NCBI GenBank assembly: GCA_002497345.1 | Contig: DANS01000032.1 | Coordinates: 25,380-34,480 of the forward strand | Direction: 5' to 3' | Origin: Thermoproteus sp. UBA157 | Lineage (GTDB): Archaea; Thermoproteota; Thermoprotei; Thermoproteales; Thermoproteaceae | DNA length: 9,101 nucleotides | Shown: piece by piece, positions 1-5,782 of the stretch | Layout: the number at the start of each line of letters is the position of its first letter | How positions within the stretch are numbered: position 1 is the stretch's first letter | The notes under the pieces: model-generated | The model's database searches: none | Told to the model about the DNA's origin: nothing | The model's input: the letters and a program-made list of their open reading frames with translations, nothing else | Program-made: the position numbers and the translations under genes

Positions 1-18
1 GAGGCCACGCTCAACGAC

Positions 19-318
19 ATGAACGAGGAGGAACTTAGGGCGTGGGCCGCGGCGAGGAGGGTGCCCGAGAGGGCCGCGGAGCTCCTCGAGAGGTACGGGT
101 TCATCGTGGCGTTTCTGCCGGGCAACTACGCGAGGGCGCTCGGCGCCGCCCTCGAGCGGCTCCTCTCGGCCGAAAATGCCTTGTTGATCATCCCGACGCG
201 GCTGGCCGGGCCCAACCCCCGAGCCCTCGTGGTGAGGAACAAAGGCGTCGTCTCCAGGCGCCGCGACGTGGCGAACGCGCGCCGCTTGCTGGCTGAGGCG
301 TTCTGCGGCAATAATTAA
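19..318 (+). CDS. hypothetical protein, possibly the 3' part of a longer gene
   Basis: I do not recognise this protein. From the ATG at 19 it has 99 residues, rich in Ala, Arg, Glu and Leu. It begins with a predicted helical, charged stretch. A more hydrophobic segment (GFIVAFLPGNYARALG, residues 27-42) follows, then another (ENALLIIPTRLAG, residues 52-64), and the tail is basic (KGVVSRRRDVANARRL). There is no signal peptide, transmembrane segment or metal motif. The frame stays open to base 1 with no stop, and neither a promoter nor a ribosome site can be seen before the ATG, so the start could lie outside the window. The stop TAA at 316-318 lies inside the AT-rich patch that serves as promoter of the next gene. 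Coding is supported by GC-rich codon use like that of the neighbours; function is unknown. Confidence 0.55.
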   Translation: MNEEELRAWAAARRVPERAAELLERYGFIVAFLPGNYARALGAALERLLSAENALLIIPTRLAGPNPRALVVRNKGVVSRRRDVANARRLLAEAFCGNN

Positions 319-322
319 AAAC
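311..322 (+). promoter_or_regulatory. TATA-like promoter element of the dehydrogenase gene
   Basis: The AT-rich sequence ATAATTAAAAAC is centred near base 316, about 24 nt before the ATG at 340. This is the spacing expected for a leaderless archaeal mRNA. It overlaps the stop codon of the upstream gene. The match to the TTTAWATA consensus is only fair. Confidence 0.45.
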
Positions 323-339
323 GGCTCAGCTGTCGCTAC

Positions 340-1320
340 ATGCGCTTGGCGGTTATACCGGGCGACGGGATCGGTCCCGAGGTCGTGTCGGCGGCCGTGA
401 GGGTCGTCGAGGCCGCCGCTCGGAAGTTCTCGATCCCCTTGGAGATGAAGTTCGTCGAGGCCGGCGACGGCGCCTTGAGGAAATACGGCAAGGCCATGCC
501 CGACGAGGCGTGGCGCGTCGTCGACTTGGCCGACGCTATACTCAAGGGGCCAGTCGGCGAGACCGCTTACGACGTCACATCGGCGATAAGGATGAAGTAC
601 GTCCTCTACGCTAACATAAGGCCGGCCAAGAGCTTGCCTGGCGTCCCCTCGATTAAGCCGATAGACTGCGTATTCGTGAGGGAGAACGTGGAGGACGTCT
701 ACGTGGGCGCCGAGTACAAGATCGGCGATGTGGCGATAGCGCTTAAGGTGATAACGGGACAGGGCACCAGGAGGGTCGCGAGGATGGCCAGGAAATACGC
801 CGAGATGAGGAGGAGGAAGGTAACCATCGTGACCAAGTCCAACGTGCTCAGAGTCGTTGACGCCTTCTTCAGAGACGTGGCTAAGGAGGAGCTGAAGGGG
901 CTTGAGGTCGAGGAGATGTACGTGGACGCGGCCGCCATGGAGCTCGTGCGCAACCCGGCGCGCTTCGACGTTGTCTTGACCACGAACCAATACGGCGATA
1001 TACTCACCGACTTGGCCGCCCAAGTGGCCGGGAGCTTGGGGCTGGCGCCATCCGCCAATATAGGAGATTCGAAGGCGATGTTCGAGCCGGTACACGGCGC
1101 TGCGTTCGACATAGCGGGGAGGAACGTGGCCAACCCGGTGGCCACGATACTGTCGACCGCTATGATGTTCGAGTGGATGGGCCGCCAGGACGCCGCATCG
1201 GCCATCAGGAGGGCCGTGGAGGAGGCGCTGCGCCGCGGGATCTCCACCCCCGACGTCGGAGGGCGCGCCGCCACCGACGAGGTGGGCAAATACATAGCAA
1301 CGCTGGTAGAGAACATGTGA
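340..1320 (+). CDS. leuB: 3-isopropylmalate / homoisocitrate dehydrogenase family
   Basis: NAD-dependent beta-decarboxylating dehydrogenase of 326 aa, the usual length of the family. It oxidises and decarboxylates a 2-hydroxy-3-carboxy acid, either 3-isopropylmalate (leucine) or homoisocitrate (alpha-aminoadipate/lysine). Family features seen: the N-terminal GDGIGPEVV (8-16), the substrate arginines R84, R94 (YANIRPAK) and R114 (VRENVEDVY), catalytic Y121 and K166, metal aspartates D196, D220 and D224, and the nucleotide site EPVHGAAFDIAG (249-260), where D257 indicates NAD rather than NADP. The segment ILKGPVGETAYDV resembles, from memory, the crenarchaeal (Sulfolobus) isopropylmalate dehydrogenase. 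Position 81, equivalent to the HICDH specificity arginine (R85 in Thermus) and to the LeuB leucine, is Ser, so substrate choice is not settled by sequence. The ATG at 340 sits about 24 nt after a TATA-like box. The stop overlaps the next start by one base (ATGTGATGG). Confidence 0.88.
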   Translation: MRLAVIPGDGIGPEVVSAAVRVVEAAARKFSIPLEMKFVEAGDGALRKYGKAMPDEAWRVVDLADAILKGPVGETAYDVTSAIRMKYVLYANIRPAKSLPGVPSIKPIDCVFVRENVEDVYVGAEYKIGDVAIALKVITGQGTRRVARMARKYAEMRRRKVTIVTKSNVLRVVDAFFRDVAKEELKGLEVEEMYVDAAAMELVRNPARFDVVLTTNQYGDILTDLAAQVAGSLGLAPSANIGDSKAMFEPVHGAAFDIAGRNVANPVATILSTAMMFEWMGRQDAASAIRRAVEEALRRGISTPDVGGRAATDEVGKYIATLVENM

Positions 1321-1595
1321 TGGACTGCGCCTCGATCTGCGGCGTCTCCTTCCCGGTCGATGTGGCCGAGGGAGAGCCGGAGCTCCTAAGGTCCTTGTAC
1401 TCCGCCTCGGTCCGCCTAGGTCCGCCCGGCGCTTGCTACGTCCTCTGCAGGGCCGTCGACAAGCTCTGCGCCTCTCTGGGCGACTGCAGAGCCGCTCTTA
1501 AGGAATTTGTCAAGAGATATCAAAAGGTGGCCGAGCTATATAGGCAGGAGCTCATCAGAATAGCCGCCAGCGAGGAGCAGCTTCAACGCCCTTGA
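1320..1595 (+). CDS. small cysteine-rich protein of unknown function
   Basis: This 91-aa protein starts at the ATG that shares its A with the TGA stop of the dehydrogenase gene, so the two are probably translated together from one mRNA. I do not recognise the family. Six cysteines lie in the first 56 residues: C3 and C7 (CASIC), C39 and C43 (CYVLC), then C50 and C56. After them comes a long charged helix (about residues 57-91, LKEFVKRYQKVAELYRQELI). Two CX3C pairs in front of a helix could bind a metal or form disulfides, which are frequent in Thermoproteales proteins; neither can be shown from sequence alone. The last 60 bp overlap the 3' end of the convergent CbiX-like gene. A longer reading of this frame begins inside the dehydrogenase gene and is unlikely. 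Confidence 0.68.
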   Translation: MDCASICGVSFPVDVAEGEPELLRSLYSASVRLGPPGACYVLCRAVDKLCASLGDCRAALKEFVKRYQKVAELYRQELIRIAASEEQLQRP

Positions 1596-2096
1596 GAAGT
1601 AGGCGGCGAATTCCTCCTGCTCGAATAACGGCGGGAGCAGCTCGCCTCCGCAACCTGCGCTTCTCCATGCGGCCTCAATCCTCTCATAGATCACCCCCCT
1701 CGTCAGAACCACGGGCGCAGCCGTGCCGCCGCACGACTCGGGGCCTATCGAGGGGGCCCCCTCCAGAAACGCGTAGGGGAGGCCTAACGACCGCACGTCC
1801 GATATGTACTCCTCGTCGTCACCTCCGTGGAATATATATACGTCGGCGCCCAGGGACTTGAGGTATTCCCCAAAGCCCGGCCATCTGACGAGCGGGGGCA
1901 CCGACGAGCCCGAGAGCTGGACGGCCCTTCTGTAGTCCCCGCCGCTCGCCACGAAGACCGGCACGTACACAACGCCGGGCCTCCTCTCGAAGTCCTTGAG
2001 GAACGCGTACCCCACCCCCAGCCTCTTGGCGAAGGCCTCCACCGAGTCGACGTATTTGGGATCCCGCGAGCCGTGCAACAATAGGGCGATCCTCAC
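1536..2096 (-). CDS. CbiX-like (sirohydrochlorin chelatase family) protein, probably diverged
   Basis: 186 aa from the GTG at 2096. The start VRIALLLHGSRDPKYVDSVEAFAKRL matches the opening of CbiX/SirB class II chelatases, which insert Co, Ni or Fe into sirohydrochlorin: the HGSRDP motif with the metal-binding His is H8. The expected second motif, VPxFLxxGxHVxxDIP, is present as VPVFVASGGDYRRAV (45-59), but Asp54 stands where the second metal ligand His is expected and the following Asp is Ala. The C-terminal half (about 85-186) is weakly conserved and has CGG at two places. It may be a chelatase with altered chemistry or a non-catalytic relative. A TTG at 2129 also opens this frame but lies against the TATA box (2131-2140), so the GTG at 2096, just before the conserved strand, is preferred. 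The 3' end overlaps the convergent gene by 60 bp. Confidence 0.66.
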   Translation of the reverse strand: MRIALLLHGSRDPKYVDSVEAFAKRLGVGYAFLKDFERRPGVVYVPVFVASGGDYRRAVQLSGSSVPPLVRWPGFGEYLKSLGADVYIFHGGDDEEYISDVRSLGLPYAFLEGAPSIGPESCGGTAAPVVLTRGVIYERIEAAWRSAGCGGELLPPLFEQEEFAAYFSRALKLLLAGGYSDELLPI

Positions 2097-2130
2097 GGAC
2101 GTTCCGATTCGGCCTAAAAAATGCTCCAAC

Positions 2131-2141
2131 TATATAAAAAG
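2131..2141 (-). promoter_or_regulatory. TATA box of the CbiX-like gene
   Basis: On the minus strand the sequence is CTTTTTATATAG, a good archaeal TATA box centred near 2135. It predicts transcription from about 2110, leaving roughly 14 nt before the GTG at 2096. It lies between the zinc-ribbon stop and this gene, so the gene need not depend on upstream transcription. Confidence 0.55.
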
Positions 2142-2170
2142 CGCGATGGTCTATATATTCGCCCCCTCGT

Positions 2171-2335
2171 CTAGGCGATCTCTAAATGCTCCGTGAGGAG
2201 CTCCGCGCCGCAACGAGGGCAACAATAAGTGACCAGCACGTATCTCTTAGAGAGGGCCTTCCTATTGCACTCTTGAGGCTTGACCGGGCGTTTGCAATTC
2301 GGGCAGACGACCGATGAGAGTTTGCGTTGCCCCAT
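2171..2335 (-). CDS. 54-aa zinc-ribbon protein
   Basis: A short gene with clear support. It begins MGQRKLSSVVCPNCKRPVK and carries two CxxC knuckles, C11-x2-C14 and C39-x2-C42 (YCCPRCGAELL, with an extra Cys at 38), spaced as in a single zinc ribbon. The N-terminus and middle are basic (RKALSKRY), which suits binding to nucleic acid or the ribosome, but no specific partner can be named. The ATG at 2335 lies 25 nt from the centre of a strong TATA box (2356-2364), so the mRNA would be leaderless; this agreement of promoter, start and motif is the main evidence. The stop is TAG at 2171-2173. It is followed on the same strand by the CbiX-like gene, which has its own TATA box. Confidence 0.78.
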   Translation of the reverse strand: MGQRKLSSVVCPNCKRPVKPQECNRKALSKRYVLVTYCCPRCGAELLTEHLEIA

Positions 2336-2355
2336 CGTCGTGGGTTAGCTTCCCC

Positions 2356-2364
2356 TTTATATAG
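2356..2364 (-). promoter_or_regulatory. TATA box of the zinc-ribbon gene
   Basis: Minus-strand ACTATATAAAGG, centred near 2360 and exactly 25 nt from the ATG at 2335, as expected for a leaderless transcript. A second TATA-like sequence (CTTATATATAG) is centred near 2398 and could give a longer leader. Confidence 0.65.
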
Positions 2365-2377
2365 TTTTTACGCCTCC

Positions 2378-2471
2378 CAGGATATTATCAATCTATATAT
2401 AAGTTAATGCACAGAATAACTAGTTATAATTCATTTATTTTTATAAAAATATTGTATAAAGAATTAATATT
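2378..2471. other. AT-rich spacer with two perfect palindromes
   Basis: This stretch of about 95 bp is strikingly AT-rich beside coding sequence that is about 60% GC. It contains ATAACTAGTTAT (2416-2427) and TATTTTTATAAAAATA (2436-2451), both perfect inverted repeats, and a two-way TATA-like CTATATATAAG around 2393-2403. It lies between the 3' end of argG and the promoter of the zinc-ribbon gene, so it holds the argG transcription end. I see no gene in it. Confidence 0.5.
2445..2449 (-). terminator. oligo-T transcription end after argG
   Basis: A run of five T on the minus strand lies about 23 nt after the argG stop, inside the palindrome at 2436-2451 and surrounded by further T-rich sequence. 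Archaeal RNA polymerase stops at such oligo-T tracts without needing a strong hairpin. Confidence 0.45.
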
Positions 2472-3682
2472 TTATTTATTTCTTCTTTTCTCCAAAGCTG
2501 TAATGCTGTGCAGGGACCATATCTCTATGAAGCCCTTGGCCTCTTCATCGGTGGGGTACCAGCCCTTGGAGTAGTCTGCCAGCTCCTTGCTGTACGTGCC
2601 GTATCTGGAATCCCTGGCGACTACTTGGACAGACCCCTTGTAGAGCTTCACCTTGACCCATCCCTCGACCCACTTCTCCATCTCCCTTGCGGCCGCCTCG
2701 ATCGAGTATCTGAGGGGCTCCACCCAAAGGCCTTGGTATACCAGATCGGCCCAAGCCGGATCGAGCACGTTGTGTTTAAACCTGAGCTCCCGCGGCGTGA
2801 GTACCAGCTTCTCCAGATCTCTATGCGCCTCGTAGAGTATAACGGCGGCGGGCGCCTCGTAGACCTCCCGGCTCTTGAAGCCGACTAGCCTGCTCTCTAT
2901 GTGGTCTATTCTGCCGACGCCCGCGGCGCCGCCTATCTGGTTCAAGGACCTCACGAGCGACGCCATGTCCATCTTCTCGTCGTTGATGGATCTCGGCAAT
3001 CCGCCCGAGAACTCTATCTCGACGTATGTGGGCTGGTCGGGGGCTCTTTCAGGCTGGATCGTCCACTTGAAGGCGTCCTCGGGGGGCTCAGCCCTCTGGT
3101 CGTCCACCGGCCCGCCCTCTATGGAGCGGCTCCAGAGGTTCTCGTCAATGCTGTATTTCTTATGGGCCTCCGGTACCGGTATGCCGCGCCTTCTGGCGTA
3201 TTCGACCTCCTCCTCTCTGCCCATGCCCCACATCCTGGCCGGCGCCAAGATCTGCAAATCAGGCGCCAGCGCCTTGGCGGTCACGTCGAATCTGACTTGG
3301 TCGTTCCCCTTGCTGGTGCTGCCGTGAGCTATGGCGTCCGCCCCCTCCCGCCTGGCGACCTCCACGACCTTCTCGACTATGAGCGGTCTGGCCAACGCCG
3401 TTCCCAACGGGTATTTGCCCTCGTACATGCCGTTCATTAAGACAGCCCTCCCTATGTACTCCTCCGCGAACTCCCTCTTGGCGTCTACCGTATAATGCTT
3501 GACGGCCCCCGCCTTATAGGCCCTCGACTCGATCTCGGAAAAATCCTCCTCTTGACCGACGTCCACCGTCACCGTTACGACCTCGGCATTGTATTTCTCG
3601 GCGAGCCACTTTATGGCGATGGTCGTGTCGAGACCGCCCGAATACGCCAGCACTATTCTGCTTATCTTCGCCCCGATGGCAT
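2472..3682 (-). CDS. argG: argininosuccinate synthase
   Basis: Joins citrulline and aspartate with ATP to give argininosuccinate, the step before ArgH in arginine synthesis. Numbered from the GTG at 3653, the protein has 393 aa, and the family motifs are intact: the PP-loop AYSGGLDTT (3-11), DVGQ (31-34), YPLGTALARPLI (81-92), AHGSTSKGNDQVRF (109-122) and YSIDENLWSRSIEGG (167-181). The start is unusual. The GTG would cut the first beta strand, because the expected IVLAYSGG begins one codon earlier and the open frame continues with AKISRI. The ATG at 3682, placed as a leaderless start about 24 nt from the TATA box, is in another frame (MPSGRR then stop); a -1 shift at TCG-GGG joins it to the main frame. 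The conservative one-frame gene is 2472-3653. Its place beside lysW suggests that the LysW system here also serves arginine. The last residues (EKRRNK) are basic and AT-rich. Confidence 0.9.
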
Positions 3683-3685
3683 GGG

Positions 3686-3701
3686 CCTCCCATAAAGGAG
3701 G
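3686..3701 (-). promoter_or_regulatory. inverted repeat between argG TATA box and start
   Basis: Minus-strand CCTCC-TTTATG-GGAGG is a perfect 5-bp inverted repeat directly after the TATA box and before the predicted transcription start near 3682. A protein bound here would block RNA polymerase, so it is a candidate operator. It is short and could be chance. Confidence 0.3.
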
Positions 3702-3710
3702 TTTATAAAA
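3702..3710 (-). promoter_or_regulatory. TATA box of argG
   Basis: Minus-strand CTTTTATAAACC, centred near 3706. Transcription would begin near 3681-3682, at an ATG that is out of frame with argG (see the argG entry). Confidence 0.6.
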
Positions 3711-3716
3711 GTTCCG

Positions 3717-3722
3717 AAAAAA
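3717..3722 (-). terminator. T6 transcription end after lysW
   Basis: A run of six T on the minus strand starts 8 nt after the lysW stop and just before the argG TATA box. This suggests that lysW transcription ends here and argG starts afresh. Confidence 0.45.
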
Positions 3723-3729
3723 GAGGGGT

Positions 3730-3915
3730 TCACTCCCCGTAATCCTCGACGTCTCCTCTGAACTCCTCCAGATCTACCTTCCCGTCCTTCAGCCTAACGA
3801 TGTACCTGGTCCCGCAAGTGGGACACGAGGTTATTTCGCCGTCCATCACGTCCTCGGGGAGCTCTATCTCGCTACCGCAGACTTTACATATTGCAGTTAA
3901 TTTTACCTTTTCCAT
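3730..3915 (-). CDS. lysW: amino-group carrier protein LysW
   Basis: A 61-aa acidic carrier protein whose C-terminal glutamate is joined to the amino group of alpha-aminoadipate (lysine) or glutamate (arginine), protecting the intermediates and presenting them to LysZ, LysY, LysJ and LysK. Recognised by a zinc-binding globular part with C10-x2-C13 (CKVC) and C31-x2-C34 (CPTC), an acidic surface (IELPEDVMDGE), and the C-terminal EDYGE ending in Glu61. The usual family ending is EDWGE, so Trp is replaced by Tyr here. The ATG at 3915 lies about 25 nt from the centre of TTTAAATA (3936-3943), so lysW has its own leaderless promoter 38 bp after the lysZ stop. A separate promoter fits the need for more carrier protein than enzyme. 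A T6 tract follows the gene. Confidence 0.95.
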   Translation of the reverse strand: MEKVKLTAICKVCGSEIELPEDVMDGEITSCPTCGTRYIVRLKDGKVDLEEFRGDVEDYGE

Positions 3916-3935
3916 AAACTAGAATTTTTACTTAA

Positions 3936-3943
3936 TATTTAAA
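3936..3943 (-). promoter_or_regulatory. TATA box of lysW
   Basis: Minus-strand TTTAAATA, a full consensus match, sits in the 38-bp gap after lysZ and 25 nt from the lysW ATG. It implies a leaderless lysW mRNA in addition to any read-through from lysXYZ. Confidence 0.7.
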
Positions 3944-3953
3944 CTTTTCTCCT

Positions 3954-4730
3954 CTATGGAAGAATATGAGTGCCGGCGCCAGATAGGGCTTTTGTTATGG
4001 GGCGCTCGGCCAAGCCGTTGTAGATCGCCGTCTCCACGCCCCTCCTCGCGGCCTCGGCAGCGGCCAAGAGCTTGCGCTTCATCCCGCCCCTCACCTCCTC
4101 GGATTTGGCGAGCTCCTCGGCCTCCTCGGGCGTGAGCCTTTCGACGACTCTGCCGCCTACGATGACGCCGTCCACGTCGCTTAGTATGACCAGCTTGGCG
4201 CCCAGCCTAGCCGCTATCTCGAAGGCCATCTGGTCCCCATCGACGTTGAGCAGCTCGCCCCTCTCCGAGGCTGCTATGGGCGCCAGCACCTTGAGCGGAG
4301 GCGGCAGCAACGCCTTGACGTCGACGTCTACGACCCTTCCGCTATAGCCGCCGTCTACGACCCTCTGTCTGCCCCTCTCGTCGACGACCAACACCCTCTC
4401 CTTCCTCTTGGCCTTGACCACTAGGCCGTCGGCGCCTGTGAGCCCCACGGCGGTTACCCCCCTCGCTATGAGGGACGCCACCAGCGTTTTGTTGATCCAG
4501 CTCATGGCCATCACGAAAGCCCTCAAGGTCTCGCCGTCTGTGTACCTGCTCACAACGCCGCCTGGATGCGTCAAGAACTTGGGCTGTATCCCCAGCGCCT
4601 TCATGAGCTCGTTGACGGCGCAGCCCCCTCCGTGCACCGCCACGGCCTCCTCTGCGTATTTGGCGAGGTCCTCCACGACGCGCGAGGGGTCCTTGCATAT
4701 GACCGAGCCCCCTATCTTGACGACTATCAT
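3954..4730 (-). CDS. lysZ: [LysW]-aminoadipate/[LysW]-glutamate kinase
   Basis: A 258-aa amino acid kinase of the ArgB/LysZ family. It phosphorylates the side-chain carboxylate of alpha-aminoadipate or glutamate held on LysW, with ATP. Motifs seen: KIGGSV (5-10) and HGGG (33-36) for the nucleotide and phosphates, SRYTDGETL (61-69) with the substrate arginine R62, NVDGDQMA (162-169), LSDVDGV (183-189), and GGMKRKL (215-221) near the C-terminus. Length fits LysZ. The start ATG overlaps the lysY stop as ATGA, which implies translational coupling. No promoter of its own is visible. With a LysW gene next door and argG after it, the enzyme probably acts in both lysine and arginine synthesis, as described for Sulfolobus; the sequence alone does not prove dual use. 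Confidence 0.93.
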   Translation of the reverse strand: MIVVKIGGSVICKDPSRVVEDLAKYAEEAVAVHGGGCAVNELMKALGIQPKFLTHPGGVVSRYTDGETLRAFVMAMSWINKTLVASLIARGVTAVGLTGADGLVVKAKRKERVLVVDERGRQRVVDGGYSGRVVDVDVKALLPPPLKVLAPIAASERGELLNVDGDQMAFEIAARLGAKLVILSDVDGVIVGGRVVERLTPEEAEELAKSEEVRGGMKRKLLAAAEAARRGVETAIYNGLAERPITKALSGAGTHILP

Positions 4731-5782
4731 ATGGGGTGCGGGGGTATGTACCTAAGTCCCTGCTCCTCGGGGAAGCCCGCCGCTATGTTGAACGCTTGCA
4801 CGGCCTGCCCCGCCGCGCCGCGGACCAAGTTGTCTATGGCCGAGAAGGCCACCACCCTCCTCATCCTCGCGTCTATCTCGAAGCCGACGTCTGCTAGGTT
4901 CGTGCCCAACACGTACTTTATGTTGGGGTATCTCGCGAGCCCCAGCTTGTCCTTGACTATCCTCACGAACTTCGAATCGCCGTACATGGACCTGTACGCC
5001 CTCCACAAGGTCTGCTCGTCCACGTCCTTCTCGACGAACACGTGCGCCGTGGACAATATCCCCCTCACGGCGTCTACGGCGTGGGGCGTATATGCGACCT
5101 CGATCTTCCTCCCCGCCAGCCTGGAGAGCTCTTGCTCCACCTCCGCGGCGTGTCTGTGGTGCACCGGCTCGTAGGGCCTTATGACGTAGGTGCGGTGGCT
5201 GTGCATGTCGAGCACGGAGCCCTCGGCTCCGGCCCCCGAGGAGCCCATCTTCACGTCGATCACGGGCGGGATCGAGCCCAGGAGGCCGTGTTTCGCCAGA
5301 GGGGCCAGCGCCAGTATGGAGGCCGTCGCCGTGCATCCGGGAGACGCTATGAGCTTAGCCCCGGGCAATTCGTCTCTGTGGAGCTCTGGGAGGCCGTAAA
5401 CCGCCCTCTTCAACAAATCGGGATAGGGATGCGGCTGCGGCCATTTGTACCACTCCACGTACGCATAGGGATCCTTCAGCCTGAAGTCGGCCGCCAGATC
5501 GACCACCATTAGGCCGTGCTCGTACAGCTGGGGAACCCACTTGACCGACTCGCCGTGAGGCAACGCCAGGAAGACCACGTCCGCCTTCAAGGCCGCGTCG
5601 AGGCTGGGCTCCACGAACTTGAGGTTTGTGAAGCCCCTCAAGTTGGGGTGCACCCTATATACGAACTCCCCCTTGAACTTCCTGGAGGTGGCGCAGATAA
5701 CCTCGACGCCGCCGTGTTGGAGCAATATGCGCAACAGCTCTCCGCCCGTGAAGCCTGATGCGCCTACTATGCAAGCCCTCAT
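4727..5782 (-). CDS. lysY: [LysW]-aminoadipyl/glutamyl phosphate reductase
   Basis: A 351-aa NADPH-dependent semialdehyde dehydrogenase of the ArgC/LysY family, which reduces the acyl phosphate on LysW to the semialdehyde. It opens with the Rossmann motif IVGASGFTGGELLRIL (5-20). The catalytic thiol is C150 in ASPGCTATA, and the HHRHAAEVEQEL segment (208-219) supplies the active-site histidine. Another conserved block is DLAADFRLKD (95-104). The DVKMGSSGAG segment (176-185) is also typical. Length is normal. It overlaps the preceding LysX-like gene and the following lysZ by ATGA, so the three form a coupled operon in the order X-Y-Z found in other archaea. The start at 5782 is fixed by the Rossmann strand. 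Nothing looks damaged, so the pathway step is probably active. Confidence 0.94.
   Translation of the reverse strand: MRACIVGASGFTGGELLRILLQHGGVEVICATSRKFKGEFVYRVHPNLRGFTNLKFVEPSLDAALKADVVFLALPHGESVKWVPQLYEHGLMVVDLAADFRLKDPYAYVEWYKWPQPHPYPDLLKRAVYGLPELHRDELPGAKLIASPGCTATASILALAPLAKHGLLGSIPPVIDVKMGSSGAGAEGSVLDMHSHRTYVIRPYEPVHHRHAAEVEQELSRLAGRKIEVAYTPHAVDAVRGILSTAHVFVEKDVDEQTLWRAYRSMYGDSKFVRIVKDKLGLARYPNIKYVLGTNLADVGFEIDARMRRVVAFSAIDNLVRGAAGQAVQAFNIAAGFPEEQGLRYIPPHPI

Noticed and set aside
1173..1319. Upstream extension of the 91-aa cysteine-rich gene inside the dehydrogenase gene
   Set aside because: It reads the dehydrogenase coding sequence in another frame and gives a low-complexity Arg/Gly-rich peptide; the ATG at 1320 at the stop/start overlap is the natural start.
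2407..2574. Plus-strand open frame starting at 2407 in the AT-rich spacer
   Set aside because: It runs antisense into argG, has hydrophobic AT-driven composition, and the nearby TATA-like box is only about 9 nt from the ATG.
4566..5512. Several long plus-strand open frames opposite lysZ and lysY
   Set aside because: They are antisense shadows produced by GC-rich codon use in the minus-strand genes; their products are Arg/Gly-rich and match no known family.
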